Source: Thalassolituus sp. UBA1087 (lineage in GTDB: Bacteria > Pseudomonadota > Gammaproteobacteria > Pseudomonadales > Oceanobacteraceae). From it: 23,968 bases of DNA. The notes beneath the pieces are model-generated. The model did no database searches and had not been told where the DNA came from. It was given only the letters and a program-made list of their open reading frames with translations. How positions within the stretch are numbered: position 1 is the first letter of the stretch; every line of letters begins with the position of its first letter. The stretch is taken from assembly GCA_002314145.1 (NCBI GenBank), contig DCCG01000042.1, forward strand, positions 253,914-277,881. The letters are read 5' to 3'. A program made the position numbers and the translations under genes. This document shows positions 1-7,466 of the stretch, piece after piece.

Positions 1-24
1 GATTCAGGGATTCAGGGATTCAGG
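1..24. repeat. Three tandem copies of the octamer GATTCAGG
   Basis: Three exact head-to-tail copies of GATTCAGG fill the first 24 bases. The array runs into the window edge, so more copies may lie to the left. It begins 6 bp past the stop codon of the small minus-strand ORF. No function can be assigned; slipped-strand duplication is the simplest origin. Confidence 0.75.
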
Positions 25-29
25 TGGAA

Positions 30-170
30 TCAGATGCCCTGCAGAGCCAGGGTTAACAGCGTCAGGCTGCTGCACGCCATAACAATAATGGCAAGCCATT
101 CGGTTGCAATGAGCAGGGTGAATAGCTGACGCAGTGACGCAGAGGCAATCCGGATTGGCCTGAGGTTCAT
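30..170 (-). CDS. Possible small membrane peptide (46 aa)
   Basis: An ATG-to-TGA frame of 46 codons on the minus strand. The product starts MNLRPIRIASASLRQLF and continues into an almost uninterrupted hydrophobic stretch (about residues 16-45: Leu/Ile/Val/Ala-rich, with one Glu-Trp pair and one Cys). A basic N-terminus followed by a single membrane span is typical of small inner-membrane peptides or a signal anchor. No domain is recognised. No clear Shine-Dalgarno sequence precedes the ATG; instead a palindrome sits 7-30 bases upstream. It lies downstream of the deacetylase gene on the same strand, 96 bp away. It could be a chance frame, so support is modest. Confidence 0.35.
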   Translation of the reverse strand: MNLRPIRIASASLRQLFTLLIATEWLAIIVMACSSLTLLTLALQGI

Positions 171-208
171 AATGATCCGTATAAGTCAGTAGTTATACGG
201 ATAATGAT
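169..208. promoter_or_regulatory. Perfect 8-8-8 palindrome flanked by direct repeats
   Basis: CCGTATAA (177-184) and TTATACGG (193-200) are perfect inverted repeats around the 8-base spacer GTCAGTAG. The element is flanked on both sides by the same octamer ATAATGAT (169-176 and 201-208). There is no T-run, so it is not a standard terminator. It could be an operator for a dimeric repressor in front of the small minus-strand ORF, an RNA hairpin, or a remnant of a tiny insertion with target duplication. Confidence 0.5.
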
Positions 209-266
209 GGTCCAGAAGCCGGCGCGGGGATGTGGCTTTTATGTGAGGCTGTGTGTCGGATTGTAA

Positions 267-1190
267 TCAGTTTTTGATCATCTCGCCGATGAAAGCGCTG
301 ACCGAGCGCCCCAGGGCATTAAGATCATAGCCACCTTCCAGGATGGCCACGACGGGAGTTTTGCGACTTTTACTGTATTCGGTGATCCATTGTCCAAGCC
401 AGCGGTAATCATCATCTTCCAGGCAAAGCTCAGCCATCGGGTCGTCTTTGTGGCCATCGAAACCGGCAGACACAATGATGACCTCCGGGGCGAAGCCGCG
501 CAGCCGTTTCATCCAGCCTTCTTCCACTTTTTCACGAAAGGTTTCGCTGCCGGTTCCGGCATCCAGGTAAACATTGATTAAATTGTTGTATTTGGCTTCT
601 TCGTGGTGAGTGTATGGGTAAAAAGGGTGTTGAAAGGCAGAAAATATTAAAAACCTTGGGTCGTTCTGCAAAATGTCGACTGTGCCATTGCCTTGATGGG
701 CATCAAAATCCAGAATAGCGATCCGCTGCGCATGGTGCACTTCAGCAGCACGCAAAGCGGTGATGGCGACATTGTTAAAAAAGCAGAATCCCATGCTTTT
801 ACGGTGTTCGGCATGATGACCCGGCGGCCTTACCGAGACAAAGGCGTTATCGTAGGTGCCTTTTATGACATCATCCAGGGCAAGTGTGCTGGTTCCGACG
901 GAATACAGAGCTGCGTCAAAACTGCCGGACGACATGGGTGTATCTTCATCCACATAGATATGGCCCTGTTTCGGCTGGATCATTTCCAGCTGCTCGACGT
1001 AACCATGGCTGTGGGCCCGCAGGATGTCAGGTTTGTGCGCTGGCTGGCCATCAACTACGGTAAGTTGTTCAAGTATGCCGCGGGATTTCAGCTGATGCTC
1101 GATGGCGACGATACGCATAGCGTGCTCGGGATGGTCATCGCCGGTATCGTGCGCAAAATGATGCTGAAAGGTGTAGTAGGCGGTGGTCAT
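267..1190 (-). CDS. Histone deacetylase family protein (HDAC/AcuC-like, zinc-dependent amidohydrolase)
   Basis: A 307-residue cytoplasmic zinc hydrolase of the arginase/deacetylase fold. Members remove acetyl groups from lysine side chains or from small acetylated amines. The family active site is intact: the His pair in RPPGHHAEH (H125, H126), GFCFFNN (134-140), the zinc ligands in DFDAHQGNGT (D163, H165), the third ligand in SAGFDGH (D245) and the catalytic Tyr in LEGGYD (Y288). I start at the ATG at 1190 because homologues begin close to the YYTFQHH region. The frame stays open 74 codons further upstream, but that extension reads like non-coding sequence and would run into the divergent gene. 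It is divergent from a protein acetyltransferase, which suggests, by analogy with Bacillus AcuC, protein deacetylation as its role. Acetylpolyamine hydrolase remains possible. Confidence 0.9.
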   Translation of the reverse strand: MTTAYYTFQHHFAHDTGDDHPEHAMRIVAIEHQLKSRGILEQLTVVDGQPAHKPDILRAHSHGYVEQLEMIQPKQGHIYVDEDTPMSSGSFDAALYSVGTSTLALDDVIKGTYDNAFVSVRPPGHHAEHRKSMGFCFFNNVAITALRAAEVHHAQRIAILDFDAHQGNGTVDILQNDPRFLIFSAFQHPFYPYTHHEEAKYNNLINVYLDAGTGSETFREKVEEGWMKRLRGFAPEVIIVSAGFDGHKDDPMAELCLEDDDYRWLGQWITEYSKSRKTPVVAILEGGYDLNALGRSVSAFIGEMIKN

Positions 1191-1228
1191 ATCGACTATT
1201 TTTACCTGAATAAACGGCGGAAGCTTCC

Positions 1229-1257
1229 AGTGTATCCGGGTGGATGCTGAACGCCAA
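1229..1257 (-). promoter_or_regulatory. Candidate sigma70 promoter for the deacetylase gene
   Basis: Read on the minus strand: TTGGCG (1252-1257), a 17-bp spacer, then TACACT (1229-1234). Transcription would start about 30 bases before the chosen ATG at 1190. This supports that start over the longer frame, whose start codon lies upstream of the promoter. Moderate match only. Confidence 0.4.
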
Positions 1258-1404
1258 CCAGTTCGCGGCCTGCCTTCAACTAATGGAGTATGACCGCGGA
1301 GTAATACAAGTAGACAGTGGCCGGGGGCTTCAGGCACCGCAGTGCTGCTGATATAACAGGCACATACACCAGACGTCATTGCTGACCTGATAAAGGATGT
1401 ACCC

Positions 1405-4119
1405 ATGGGCACCCGCTCGCTAGAGTTGTTTTTTCAGCCGAAATCCATCGCCGTTATTGGTGCGTCTGAGCGCCCCGGCAATCTGGGCGGAGCCATTGTC
1501 CGTAATCTGCTTAACGGGGAATTTCCCGGTCTGATTATTCCGGTGAACAGTCGTGGCTATAAAGAAGTGTATGGCATTCCGGCATTGAGCCGCATCGGTC
1601 AGATTGAAGATCCGGTGGATCTGGCCATTATCTGTACGCCGGCGGAAACCGTTCCGAAAATCATCAAGCAACTGCATGCCAAAGGCGTGGGGGCGGCCAT
1701 GTTGCTGACGGGCGGTATCGCCCGTACACGCTCCTGGCAGTTCCGTCCGTCCTCCGAGCGTTTGAATCAGGTAGTGCAGCAGACGCGGATGCGCATCATG
1801 GGGCCCGATTGTCTGGGGATGGTGATACCGGGCCGTAAAATTAATGCCAGCTTTCTTCATGTGCCGGTCCGCAAAGGGCATATCGCTTATGTCGGACAAT
1901 CCGGAACCCTGGCCTCCGGTGTTATGGACTGGGCGTTCAGCCGGCGCATCGGGTTTTCGCATGTGCTGACGCTGGGTAAGAGTCAGGATGTTACTCTGCC
2001 GGATCTGATTGATTACATCGTTAAAGAACCGCCGGTGCGCACCTTGTTGATTCAGCTGGATGAATTCGGCTCAGGCAAAGCTCTGATCCGGGCGCTGCGG
2101 GCGGCGTCACGCCATAAACTGGTATTGGCGGTGAAAAGCAACCGCTTTCAGGAAAATCCCTTAAACCGTATCGCGACCCCCAAAGGGCTGCGTTCCCGGG
2201 ATGCGCTTGTGGATGAAACCCTGGCCCGGGCGGGGGTGTTGAGGGTGTCAGCCACAGATGAATTATTCGACTGTGTTGATGCGCTCAGTCAGCGCCGGGA
2301 AGCCTTTGGGCCGCGACTGGCCATTGTTGCTAACGGACGCGGTCCGGCCATTCTGGCTATGGACCGCCTGCTGCATGACAGAGGCGTACTGGCAAAACTA
2401 TCTGAAGATACCCGGACTCATCTGCGCGGGCTGCTGCCGGAATACCTGCGCACGGATAACCCCATTCTGCTGAACCCGGAACTGAATCCACAGCAGCTGG
2501 CGGCAGTGACTCAGACGCTTCTGCGGGACAAACAGGTCGATGCCATTCTGATGATTTATATTCCCAGTCTGGGGTCTGATCCGCTGGCGAATGCCGAATC
2601 GCTGGTAAAGGTAGCCAAGAGCAGTAATAAAACTATCCTCACCAGCTGGATGGGCGAATACTCGGTGGAGGAAGCCCGTGAGTGCTTTGATCAGAACGGC
2701 ATTCCGACTTTCGATACACCGGATAACGCGATTAAATCCTATATGTATATGGTGCAGCACCAGCGTACTCAGGATCTGCTGCGCGAGACACCGGAAAGTC
2801 TGGAAATCCCCATTTCATCCGCTTACCATGAAGTCGATAAAGATATTCTCGCGGTACACCGGCCGGGCGACTATCTGCTGCCGACCCACGCCTGGGAACT
2901 GCTCAAGGCCTACGGATTTTCCTGTGCCGATGCCATGTACCGGACCAGTCTGGCCGACCTGTTAGCCGAGTCTGAATCCGTTCCCGGCCCGTGGGTTTTA
3001 CGGGTGCATCACCGTGATTATCTGTACCCCTTTGCTTATGGCGACAATCCGCGTGAGCGGCTGCGTTCCGTGGCGCGTGACCTGCGGTCGGTGGAAGCGG
3101 TAGAAGAAGCTTCGGCCGAACTTGAAGAGCAGATTCATAATGCCTTCCCCAACAGTCCGGTGCTGGGTTATACGCTGCAAACCATGCATCGCGCGCTGGA
3201 TAATCTGCAATTCTCCTTTGGCATCGGCCGTGATTCAGAAATCGGTCCTTATCTGTTTTTCGGCGGCGGGGGGTCAACCGCAGATATTCTGGTGGATCGC
3301 CAGGTGGCGCTGCCGCCACTGAATGCCAATCTGGCTGAAAAGCTGATTAAACGCAGTCACTTTTACGAAGTGCTCACAGAGCGTTCGGATAACCTGGAGC
3401 GTGAGCTGGTGACGCTGGAGCGCTGGCTGGTTGCCTTGTCACATATGGCACTCAATCATCCATGGCTGGCCGGGCTGGAGGTGAATGCGATCCGTCGCCA
3501 GGTGGGTCATTACATGATCATCGGTCTGGCCGGCGAGGTTGGGCACTCGATGAAGAGTGCGATTCTGCCTTACCCCAAAGAACTGGAAACTCATTACGAA
3601 AGCCGCAATGGACATCAGTACGATGTGCGGCCGATCCGCGGCGAGGATGAACCGCTGCTGGAAGATTTTTATAACCGCCTCAGTGCAGAATCCCTGCGCC
3701 TGCGCTTCTTCTCAGCACGGCGGCAGTTTGAACACCGCGAGCTGGCGCGCTTCACTCAGATAGATTATGACCGCGAAATGGCTTTTGTGGCATTGCACGA
3801 TGGCGTGCTCTATGGCGTGGTCCGGGTATGGATTGATGCGGACGATGTGGCGGCGGAATTCTCAGTGATTATTGATGACAACTGTCGCGGTGAAGGCCTT
3901 GGCCTGAGGCTGATGCAGGATATTATCCAGTACCTGAAAGACCGTGGCGTACTGCAGATATACGGTTCTGTGCTGCCCCATAATACGGGGATGCTGAAAC
4001 TGGCGCAGCGGCTGGGATTCAGCCATCGTCATAACCTGGATGAAGGTGTCGTGGAAGTCGGGATGAACCTTAATCCGATGAAATACGCCTGGCAAAGAAA
4101 ACGAATGGTGCAACTGTGA
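1405..4119 (+). CDS. pat: Pat-type protein lysine acetyltransferase (acyl-CoA synthetase-like domains plus GNAT)
   Basis: A 904-residue cytoplasmic protein with the architecture of Salmonella Pat / E. coli PatZ (YfiQ), of similar length. Order: CoA-binding Rossmann domain (about 10-140, with VIGASERPGN), succinyl-CoA-ligase-like domains (about 150-470), an ATP-grasp region (about 490-710) and a C-terminal GNAT domain (about 740-890) with the acetyl-CoA loop CRGEGLG (827-833). Pat enzymes acetylate lysines on targets such as acetyl-CoA synthetase. The SHTGSLAG-type loop carrying the phospho-histidine of true ADP-forming synthetases appears absent (here R255-IATPKGL). That fits the family, whose synthetase part is regarded as non-catalytic and acetyl-CoA sensing. 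AAGGA lies about 9 bases before the ATG. A weak promoter candidate is TTCAGG (1329) with TATAAC (1352). The 214-bp divergent gap is shared with the deacetylase. Confidence 0.92.
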   Translation: MGTRSLELFFQPKSIAVIGASERPGNLGGAIVRNLLNGEFPGLIIPVNSRGYKEVYGIPALSRIGQIEDPVDLAIICTPAETVPKIIKQLHAKGVGAAMLLTGGIARTRSWQFRPSSERLNQVVQQTRMRIMGPDCLGMVIPGRKINASFLHVPVRKGHIAYVGQSGTLASGVMDWAFSRRIGFSHVLTLGKSQDVTLPDLIDYIVKEPPVRTLLIQLDEFGSGKALIRALRAASRHKLVLAVKSNRFQENPLNRIATPKGLRSRDALVDETLARAGVLRVSATDELFDCVDALSQRREAFGPRLAIVANGRGPAILAMDRLLHDRGVLAKLSEDTRTHLRGLLPEYLRTDNPILLNPELNPQQLAAVTQTLLRDKQVDAILMIYIPSLGSDPLANAESLVKVAKSSNKTILTSWMGEYSVEEARECFDQNGIPTFDTPDNAIKSYMYMVQHQRTQDLLRETPESLEIPISSAYHEVDKDILAVHRPGDYLLPTHAWELLKAYGFSCADAMYRTSLADLLAESESVPGPWVLRVHHRDYLYPFAYGDNPRERLRSVARDLRSVEAVEEASAELEEQIHNAFPNSPVLGYTLQTMHRALDNLQFSFGIGRDSEIGPYLFFGGGGSTADILVDRQVALPPLNANLAEKLIKRSHFYEVLTERSDNLERELVTLERWLVALSHMALNHPWLAGLEVNAIRRQVGHYMIIGLAGEVGHSMKSAILPYPKELETHYESRNGHQYDVRPIRGEDEPLLEDFYNRLSAESLRLRFFSARRQFEHRELARFTQIDYDREMAFVALHDGVLYGVVRVWIDADDVAAEFSVIIDDNCRGEGLGLRLMQDIIQYLKDRGVLQIYGSVLPHNTGMLKLAQRLGFSHRHNLDEGVVEVGMNLNPMKYAWQRKRMVQL

Positions 4120-4161
4120 TGCGTTTACGGCATTGCGCGCGTAGAATAATAACAATGGCAG

Positions 4162-4238
4162 CGGATTGCGCAGGCTGTAGTGCTTGTGTGAGTCCTGTGG
4201 GAGCGCCTGTGAGGCCTCGGCCAGCCTGTCGCAATCCG
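4162..4238 (+). other. Long imperfect hairpin upstream of gacA
   Basis: Bases 4162-4177 (CGGATTGCG then CAGGCTG) pair with 4222-4238 (CAGCCTG, one bulged T, CGCAATCCG), giving a 16-bp stem around a 44-base loop. The loop itself contains GGCC-TC-GGCC (4213-4222), which competes with the inner stem. No T-run follows, so it is not a classical terminator of pat. It ends 19 bases before the TTG start of gacA. It could be a leader structure, a 3' stabilising hairpin of pat mRNA or a REP-like repeated element. Confidence 0.6.
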
Positions 4239-4257
4239 GAAGTTACGGGGTGGATGT

Positions 4258-4905
4258 TTGATTAAAGTACTGGTTGTTGATGATCACGAACTGGTCCGCT
4301 CGGGTATATCCCGCCTGCTGGCGGATACCCGCGGTATCGAAGTGGTAGGGCAGGCTGAAAGCGGCGAAGAAGCGGTGCAGTTTGCCAAAGAGCATGAGCC
4401 GGATATCGTGCTGATGGATATCCGTATGCCGGGTATCGGCGGGCTGGAAGCGACCCGCAAAATTCTGCGTCACAATGAAGAAATTCAGGTGATTGCAGTA
4501 ACCGCCTGTGATGACAATCCCTACGCATCCCGACTGTTGCAGGCGGGGGCTTCCGGGTACATTACCAAAGGGGCTGACGCTGAAGAAATGGTTAACGCCA
4601 TTATGAAGGTGAAAAGCGGGCAAAAGTATATCAGTCCGGAAATTGCACAGCGCATGGCGCTGAAACCCTTTCAGCAGGACCAGGCATCCCCGTTTGACGA
4701 ATTATCCGAGCGTGAAATGCAGATTGCACTGATGATCGTCGGTTGTCAGAAAGTCCCGGAAATCAGCGAGAAACTCTTTCTCAGCCCGAAAACCGTGAAC
4801 AGTTATCGCTACCGTATTTTTGAAAAGCTGGGAATAGACAGTGATGTACAGCTTACTCATATGGCCGTACGTTATGGGCTGGTAGACCCGGCAGCTGCAA
4901 ATTAA
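4258..4905 (+). CDS. gacA: GacA/UvrY response regulator (receiver plus LuxR-type HTH)
   Basis: A 215-residue DNA-binding response regulator. The receiver domain (1-120) has the acidic pair D8/D9, phospho-acceptor D54 (in VLMDIRMPG) and K104. A LuxR/FixJ HTH follows (about 148-205, with LSEREMQIALMIVGCQKV and SPKTVNSYRYRIFEKLGI), closely resembling GacA. In relatives it is phosphorylated by the GacS/BarA kinase and activates the small RNAs that titrate RsmA/CsrA. The start is TTG: it gives the conserved N-terminus MIKVLVVDDH and has GGGGTGG 4-10 bases upstream. An ATG at 4254 opens only a 3-codon frame (ATG TTT GAT TAA) across the start. The stop overlaps the uvrC ATG (TAATG), implying translational coupling. 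The gacA-uvrC linkage is the gammaproteobacterial norm. No sensor kinase gene is nearby. Confidence 0.95.
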   Translation: MIKVLVVDDHELVRSGISRLLADTRGIEVVGQAESGEEAVQFAKEHEPDIVLMDIRMPGIGGLEATRKILRHNEEIQVIAVTACDDNPYASRLLQAGASGYITKGADAEEMVNAIMKVKSGQKYISPEIAQRMALKPFQQDQASPFDELSEREMQIALMIVGCQKVPEISEKLFLSPKTVNSYRYRIFEKLGIDSDVQLTHMAVRYGLVDPAAAN

Positions 4906-6719
4906 TGTCCGATTTTGACATCAAAGCCTTCCTGAAAACCCTGACTCAGCGGGCCGGTGTATACCGTATGTTCGCCGCTGACGGCGAGCTGCTGTACGTC
5001 GGCAAGGCAAAAAACCTTAAAAACCGCGTTTCCAGCTACTTTCGTGCCCGTGGACTGAACAGCAAAACGGTGGCTCTGGTCAGTCACATTCACCATATCG
5101 AAGTGACGGTGACGGCCAGTGAGGCGGAAGCCTTGCTGCTGGAACAGACGCTGATTAAGCAGCACCGGCCGCAATACAATATTCTGCTCAAGGATGATAA
5201 ATCCTATCCGTATCTGCACCTTTCCGACCATCCGTATCCCTTGCTGGCCTACCGGCGTGGCAAACGGCGCAAGAGCGGTCGTTATTTTGGCCCCTATGCG
5301 AATTCAACCGCAGTGCGGGAAACCCTGAATTATCTGCAGCGTCTGTTTCTGCTGCGCAACTGTGAAGACAGTTATTTCCGTAACCGCAGCCGGCCTTGTC
5401 TGCAGTATGAGATCCGTCGTTGCTCGGCGCCCTGTGTCGGGCATATCTCCCGGGAAGATTACGCAGACAGTGTGCGTCAGGCCAGCCTGTTTCTGGAAGG
5501 AAAGGGGGCTGAACTCTTGCGTGAGCTGCAGCAGCGTATGGTGGAAGCATCGGAGAAACTGGATTTTGAACAGGCGGCGGAATACCGCGATCAGATCGAT
5601 CTGATGCGTCAGGTTCAGGAAAAACAGTTTGTTGATGCCGGACAGGGCGATGCGGATGTCTGGGCCATGATCGACTGGAATAATATCCTCTGCATACATC
5701 GTCTGGCCTTTCGCCAGGGGCGACTGGTCGGCAGTAAGAACTTTTACCCGCAGAATCAGACCGGCGATAACGAAGAGGATTTTCTGCTGGCGTTTATGGC
5801 GCAGTTTTATCTGTCCGATCATGCTCAGGAAGGCATCCCCAAGGATATTGTGGTGGCTATGCCGTCTGATCAGATGCAGCCGCTGCTGGAAGCTATCCGG
5901 ATCAGTCTCGGGCGCAAGGTTAATCACAGTGCCGGCAGTCGCGGCAATAACCGTAAATGGCTGCATATGGCTGAGGAAAATGCCCGTACGGGGGCTCAGT
6001 CTTACCTGTCAGGGCGGCAGAATAATGAGCAGAAACTGGCTCAGGTGGCCGAATTGCTGGGGCTGCAAACTGCGCCGGCACGAATTGAGTGTTTCGATAT
6101 CAGCCATTCCCAGGGGGAAGCGACTTATGCATCCTGCGTTGTCTTCGGAGCAGAAGGTCTGCTGAAAGAGCGTTACCGGCGCTTTTCTATCCGTGATGTG
6201 CAGGCCGGGGACGACTATGCCGCACTGGAACAGGCGGTGCGCCGGCACTTTACCCGCATGCAGGATGATCTGCCGGGATTGCTGTTGATTGATGGTGGTA
6301 AGGGGCAGATCAGCCGGATTCACGCCTTACTGCAGGAGATGGCTATTGATTCGGTGGCTCTGTTTGGTATCTCAAAAGGTGAGACGCGCAAATCGGGCTG
6401 GGAATTTCTGTGGGAAGCCGGTAGTACAACCCCTATAATGCCGGATGCTCATAATGAAGGCTTTCGCCTGTTGCAGTGGGTGCGTGACGAAGCCCACCGC
6501 TTTGCCATTACCGGGCACCGTAAAGCGCGGGCGAAGAGCCGTGGTCAGAGTGGCCTGGAAGCGCTGCCGGGCGTCGGGCCCAAGCGCCGGAAAGAATTAT
6601 TGTTGCACTTTGGCAGCCTGAAAAATATGCGCAGTGCACCGAAAGAGGAACTGGAAAAGGTTCCTGGAATCAGTAAAAAGCTCGCCGAACAGATCTTCAC
6701 ACAGTTGCATGGCGAGTAA
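4905..6719 (+). CDS. uvrC: Excinuclease ABC subunit UvrC
   Basis: A 604-residue nucleotide excision repair endonuclease (E. coli UvrC has 610), making the 3' and 5' incisions beside lesions loaded by UvrA-UvrB. The GIY-YIG domain (about 15-95) shows GVYRMF, LYVGKAKNLKNRV and the Glu in SEAEALLLEQ. A four-cysteine cluster (C153, C165, C173, C177) matches the residues reported to bind an Fe-S cluster in E. coli. The UVR domain (about 200-240, EKLDFEQAAEYRDQI) binds UvrB. The RNase H-like nuclease follows with D398 (in CFDISHSQG) and D463 (in LIDGGKGQ), then two helix-hairpin-helix motifs (LPGVGPKRRKELL and VPGISKKLAEQI). Everything needed is present. Its ATG overlaps the gacA stop by one base, so it is probably expressed with gacA. 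Confidence 0.97.
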   Translation: MSDFDIKAFLKTLTQRAGVYRMFAADGELLYVGKAKNLKNRVSSYFRARGLNSKTVALVSHIHHIEVTVTASEAEALLLEQTLIKQHRPQYNILLKDDKSYPYLHLSDHPYPLLAYRRGKRRKSGRYFGPYANSTAVRETLNYLQRLFLLRNCEDSYFRNRSRPCLQYEIRRCSAPCVGHISREDYADSVRQASLFLEGKGAELLRELQQRMVEASEKLDFEQAAEYRDQIDLMRQVQEKQFVDAGQGDADVWAMIDWNNILCIHRLAFRQGRLVGSKNFYPQNQTGDNEEDFLLAFMAQFYLSDHAQEGIPKDIVVAMPSDQMQPLLEAIRISLGRKVNHSAGSRGNNRKWLHMAEENARTGAQSYLSGRQNNEQKLAQVAELLGLQTAPARIECFDISHSQGEATYASCVVFGAEGLLKERYRRFSIRDVQAGDDYAALEQAVRRHFTRMQDDLPGLLLIDGGKGQISRIHALLQEMAIDSVALFGISKGETRKSGWEFLWEAGSTTPIMPDAHNEGFRLLQWVRDEAHRFAITGHRKARAKSRGQSGLEALPGVGPKRRKELLLHFGSLKNMRSAPKEELEKVPGISKKLAEQIFTQLHGE

Positions 6720-6735
6720 CGGAGATAAGCAGTTT

Positions 6736-7278
6736 ATGAATTTGCCCAATATTCTGACCCTGAGCCGGATCGTGATGATCCCTCTGATGGTGATCAGTTT
6801 TTACTGGCTGGGGGCGCAGGGCAAGATGGTTGCTGCTGTTTTGTTTGCACTGGCGGCCGTGACGGACTGGTTTGATGGTTATCTGGCCCGCAAGCTGAAT
6901 CAGACGACTCCGCTGGGTGCTTTCCTGGACCCGGTCGCCGATAAACTGATCGTGGCGGTAGCGCTGGTGTTGCTGGTTGAAGACTTTGCCAGCATCTGGC
7001 TGACAATTCCGGCCGCCATCATCGTCGGCCGCGAGATCGTGATCTCTGCTCTGCGTGAATGGATGGCTGAACTTGGCAAGCGTGCCAATATTGCCGTCAG
7101 CTACGTTGGTAAGGTGAAAACCGCCGCACAGATGGGCTCAATTACGGTACTTATGGGGGGGGAGCATTTCCCGTGGGTGATTGATCTGGGCTTTATCGCG
7201 CTGTATTTGGCTGCTGTGCTGACGATCTGGTCAATGCTTGTATACCTTAAAGCGGCCTGGCCAGAACTGCGCGCCTGA
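6736..7278 (+). CDS. pgsA: CDP-diacylglycerol--glycerol-3-phosphate 3-phosphatidyltransferase
   Basis: A 180-residue inner-membrane enzyme that forms phosphatidylglycerol phosphate from CDP-diacylglycerol and glycerol 3-phosphate, the committed step to phosphatidylglycerol and cardiolipin. The CDP-alcohol phosphatidyltransferase signature is complete: D44, D47-G48, A51-R52, G61, D65 and D69. Several hydrophobic spans follow, and the length matches E. coli PgsA (182). I start at the ATG at 6736 (MNLPNILTLSRI), the conserved N-terminus; the frame opens further upstream but there overlaps uvrC. GGAG lies 11 bases before the start. It is 16 bp downstream of uvrC, with no terminator between, so it is likely co-transcribed. 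Confidence 0.96.
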   Translation: MNLPNILTLSRIVMIPLMVISFYWLGAQGKMVAAVLFALAAVTDWFDGYLARKLNQTTPLGAFLDPVADKLIVAVALVLLVEDFASIWLTIPAAIIVGREIVISALREWMAELGKRANIAVSYVGKVKTAAQMGSITVLMGGEHFPWVIDLGFIALYLAAVLTIWSMLVYLKAAWPELRA

Positions 7279-7333
7279 TGCCGGCCGGTCCCCGGGTTTA
7301 AGAGCTAAGTGCTTAAAATGTAAGAAAAAACAC

Positions 7334-7361
7334 TTGACTCTCTGGCTGCTCAGTTTAGAAT
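7334..7361 (+). promoter_or_regulatory. Promoter of the tRNA-Gly-Cys-Leu operon
   Basis: TTGACT (7334-7339), a 16-bp spacer and TAGAAT (7356-7361), followed by a GC-rich discriminator (GCGCAG). It lies just ahead of tRNA-Gly, so transcription starts about 10 bases before the mature 5' end. A GC-rich discriminator at a stable-RNA promoter is typical of stringent control. No convincing terminator separates pgsA from it, so read-through may also contribute. Confidence 0.7.
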
Positions 7362-7375
7362 GCGCAGCACTTCAA

Positions 7376-7451
7376 GCGGGAATAGCTCAGTTGGTAGAGC
7401 ACAACCTTGCCAAGGTTGGGGTCGCGAGTTCGAATCTCGTTTCCCGCTCCA
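7376..7451 (+). tRNA. tRNA-Gly (GCC)
   Basis: The acceptor stem GCGGGAA (7376-7382) pairs with TTCCCGC (7441-7447), followed by T and an encoded CCA. The anticodon arm CAACC-TTGCCAA-GGTTG gives anticodon GCC. The T arm carries GTTCGAATC. It corresponds by position to E. coli glyW. Confidence 0.98.
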
Positions 7452-7466
7452 AGTATTCAGCACTGC

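Noticed and set aside
693..1250. 185-codon plus-strand frame opposite the deacetylase
   Set aside because: It lies antisense to a gene with intact catalytic motifs and shows no recognisable domain; a mirror frame.
1191..1412. 74-codon N-terminal extension of the deacetylase frame
   Set aside because: Homologues begin near the ATG at 1190, the extension is not protein-like, it would overlap the acetyltransferase start, and the best promoter candidate lies inside it.
2903..3319. 138-codon minus-strand frame within pat
   Set aside because: Antisense shadow inside a continuous ATP-grasp coding region.
4162..4238. Rho-independent terminator of pat
   Set aside because: The loop is 44 bases and no T-run follows the stem.
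6634..6735. Upstream start for pgsA
   Set aside because: It would overlap the uvrC coding sequence and add residues absent from the family; the ATG at 6736 gives the conserved N-terminus.
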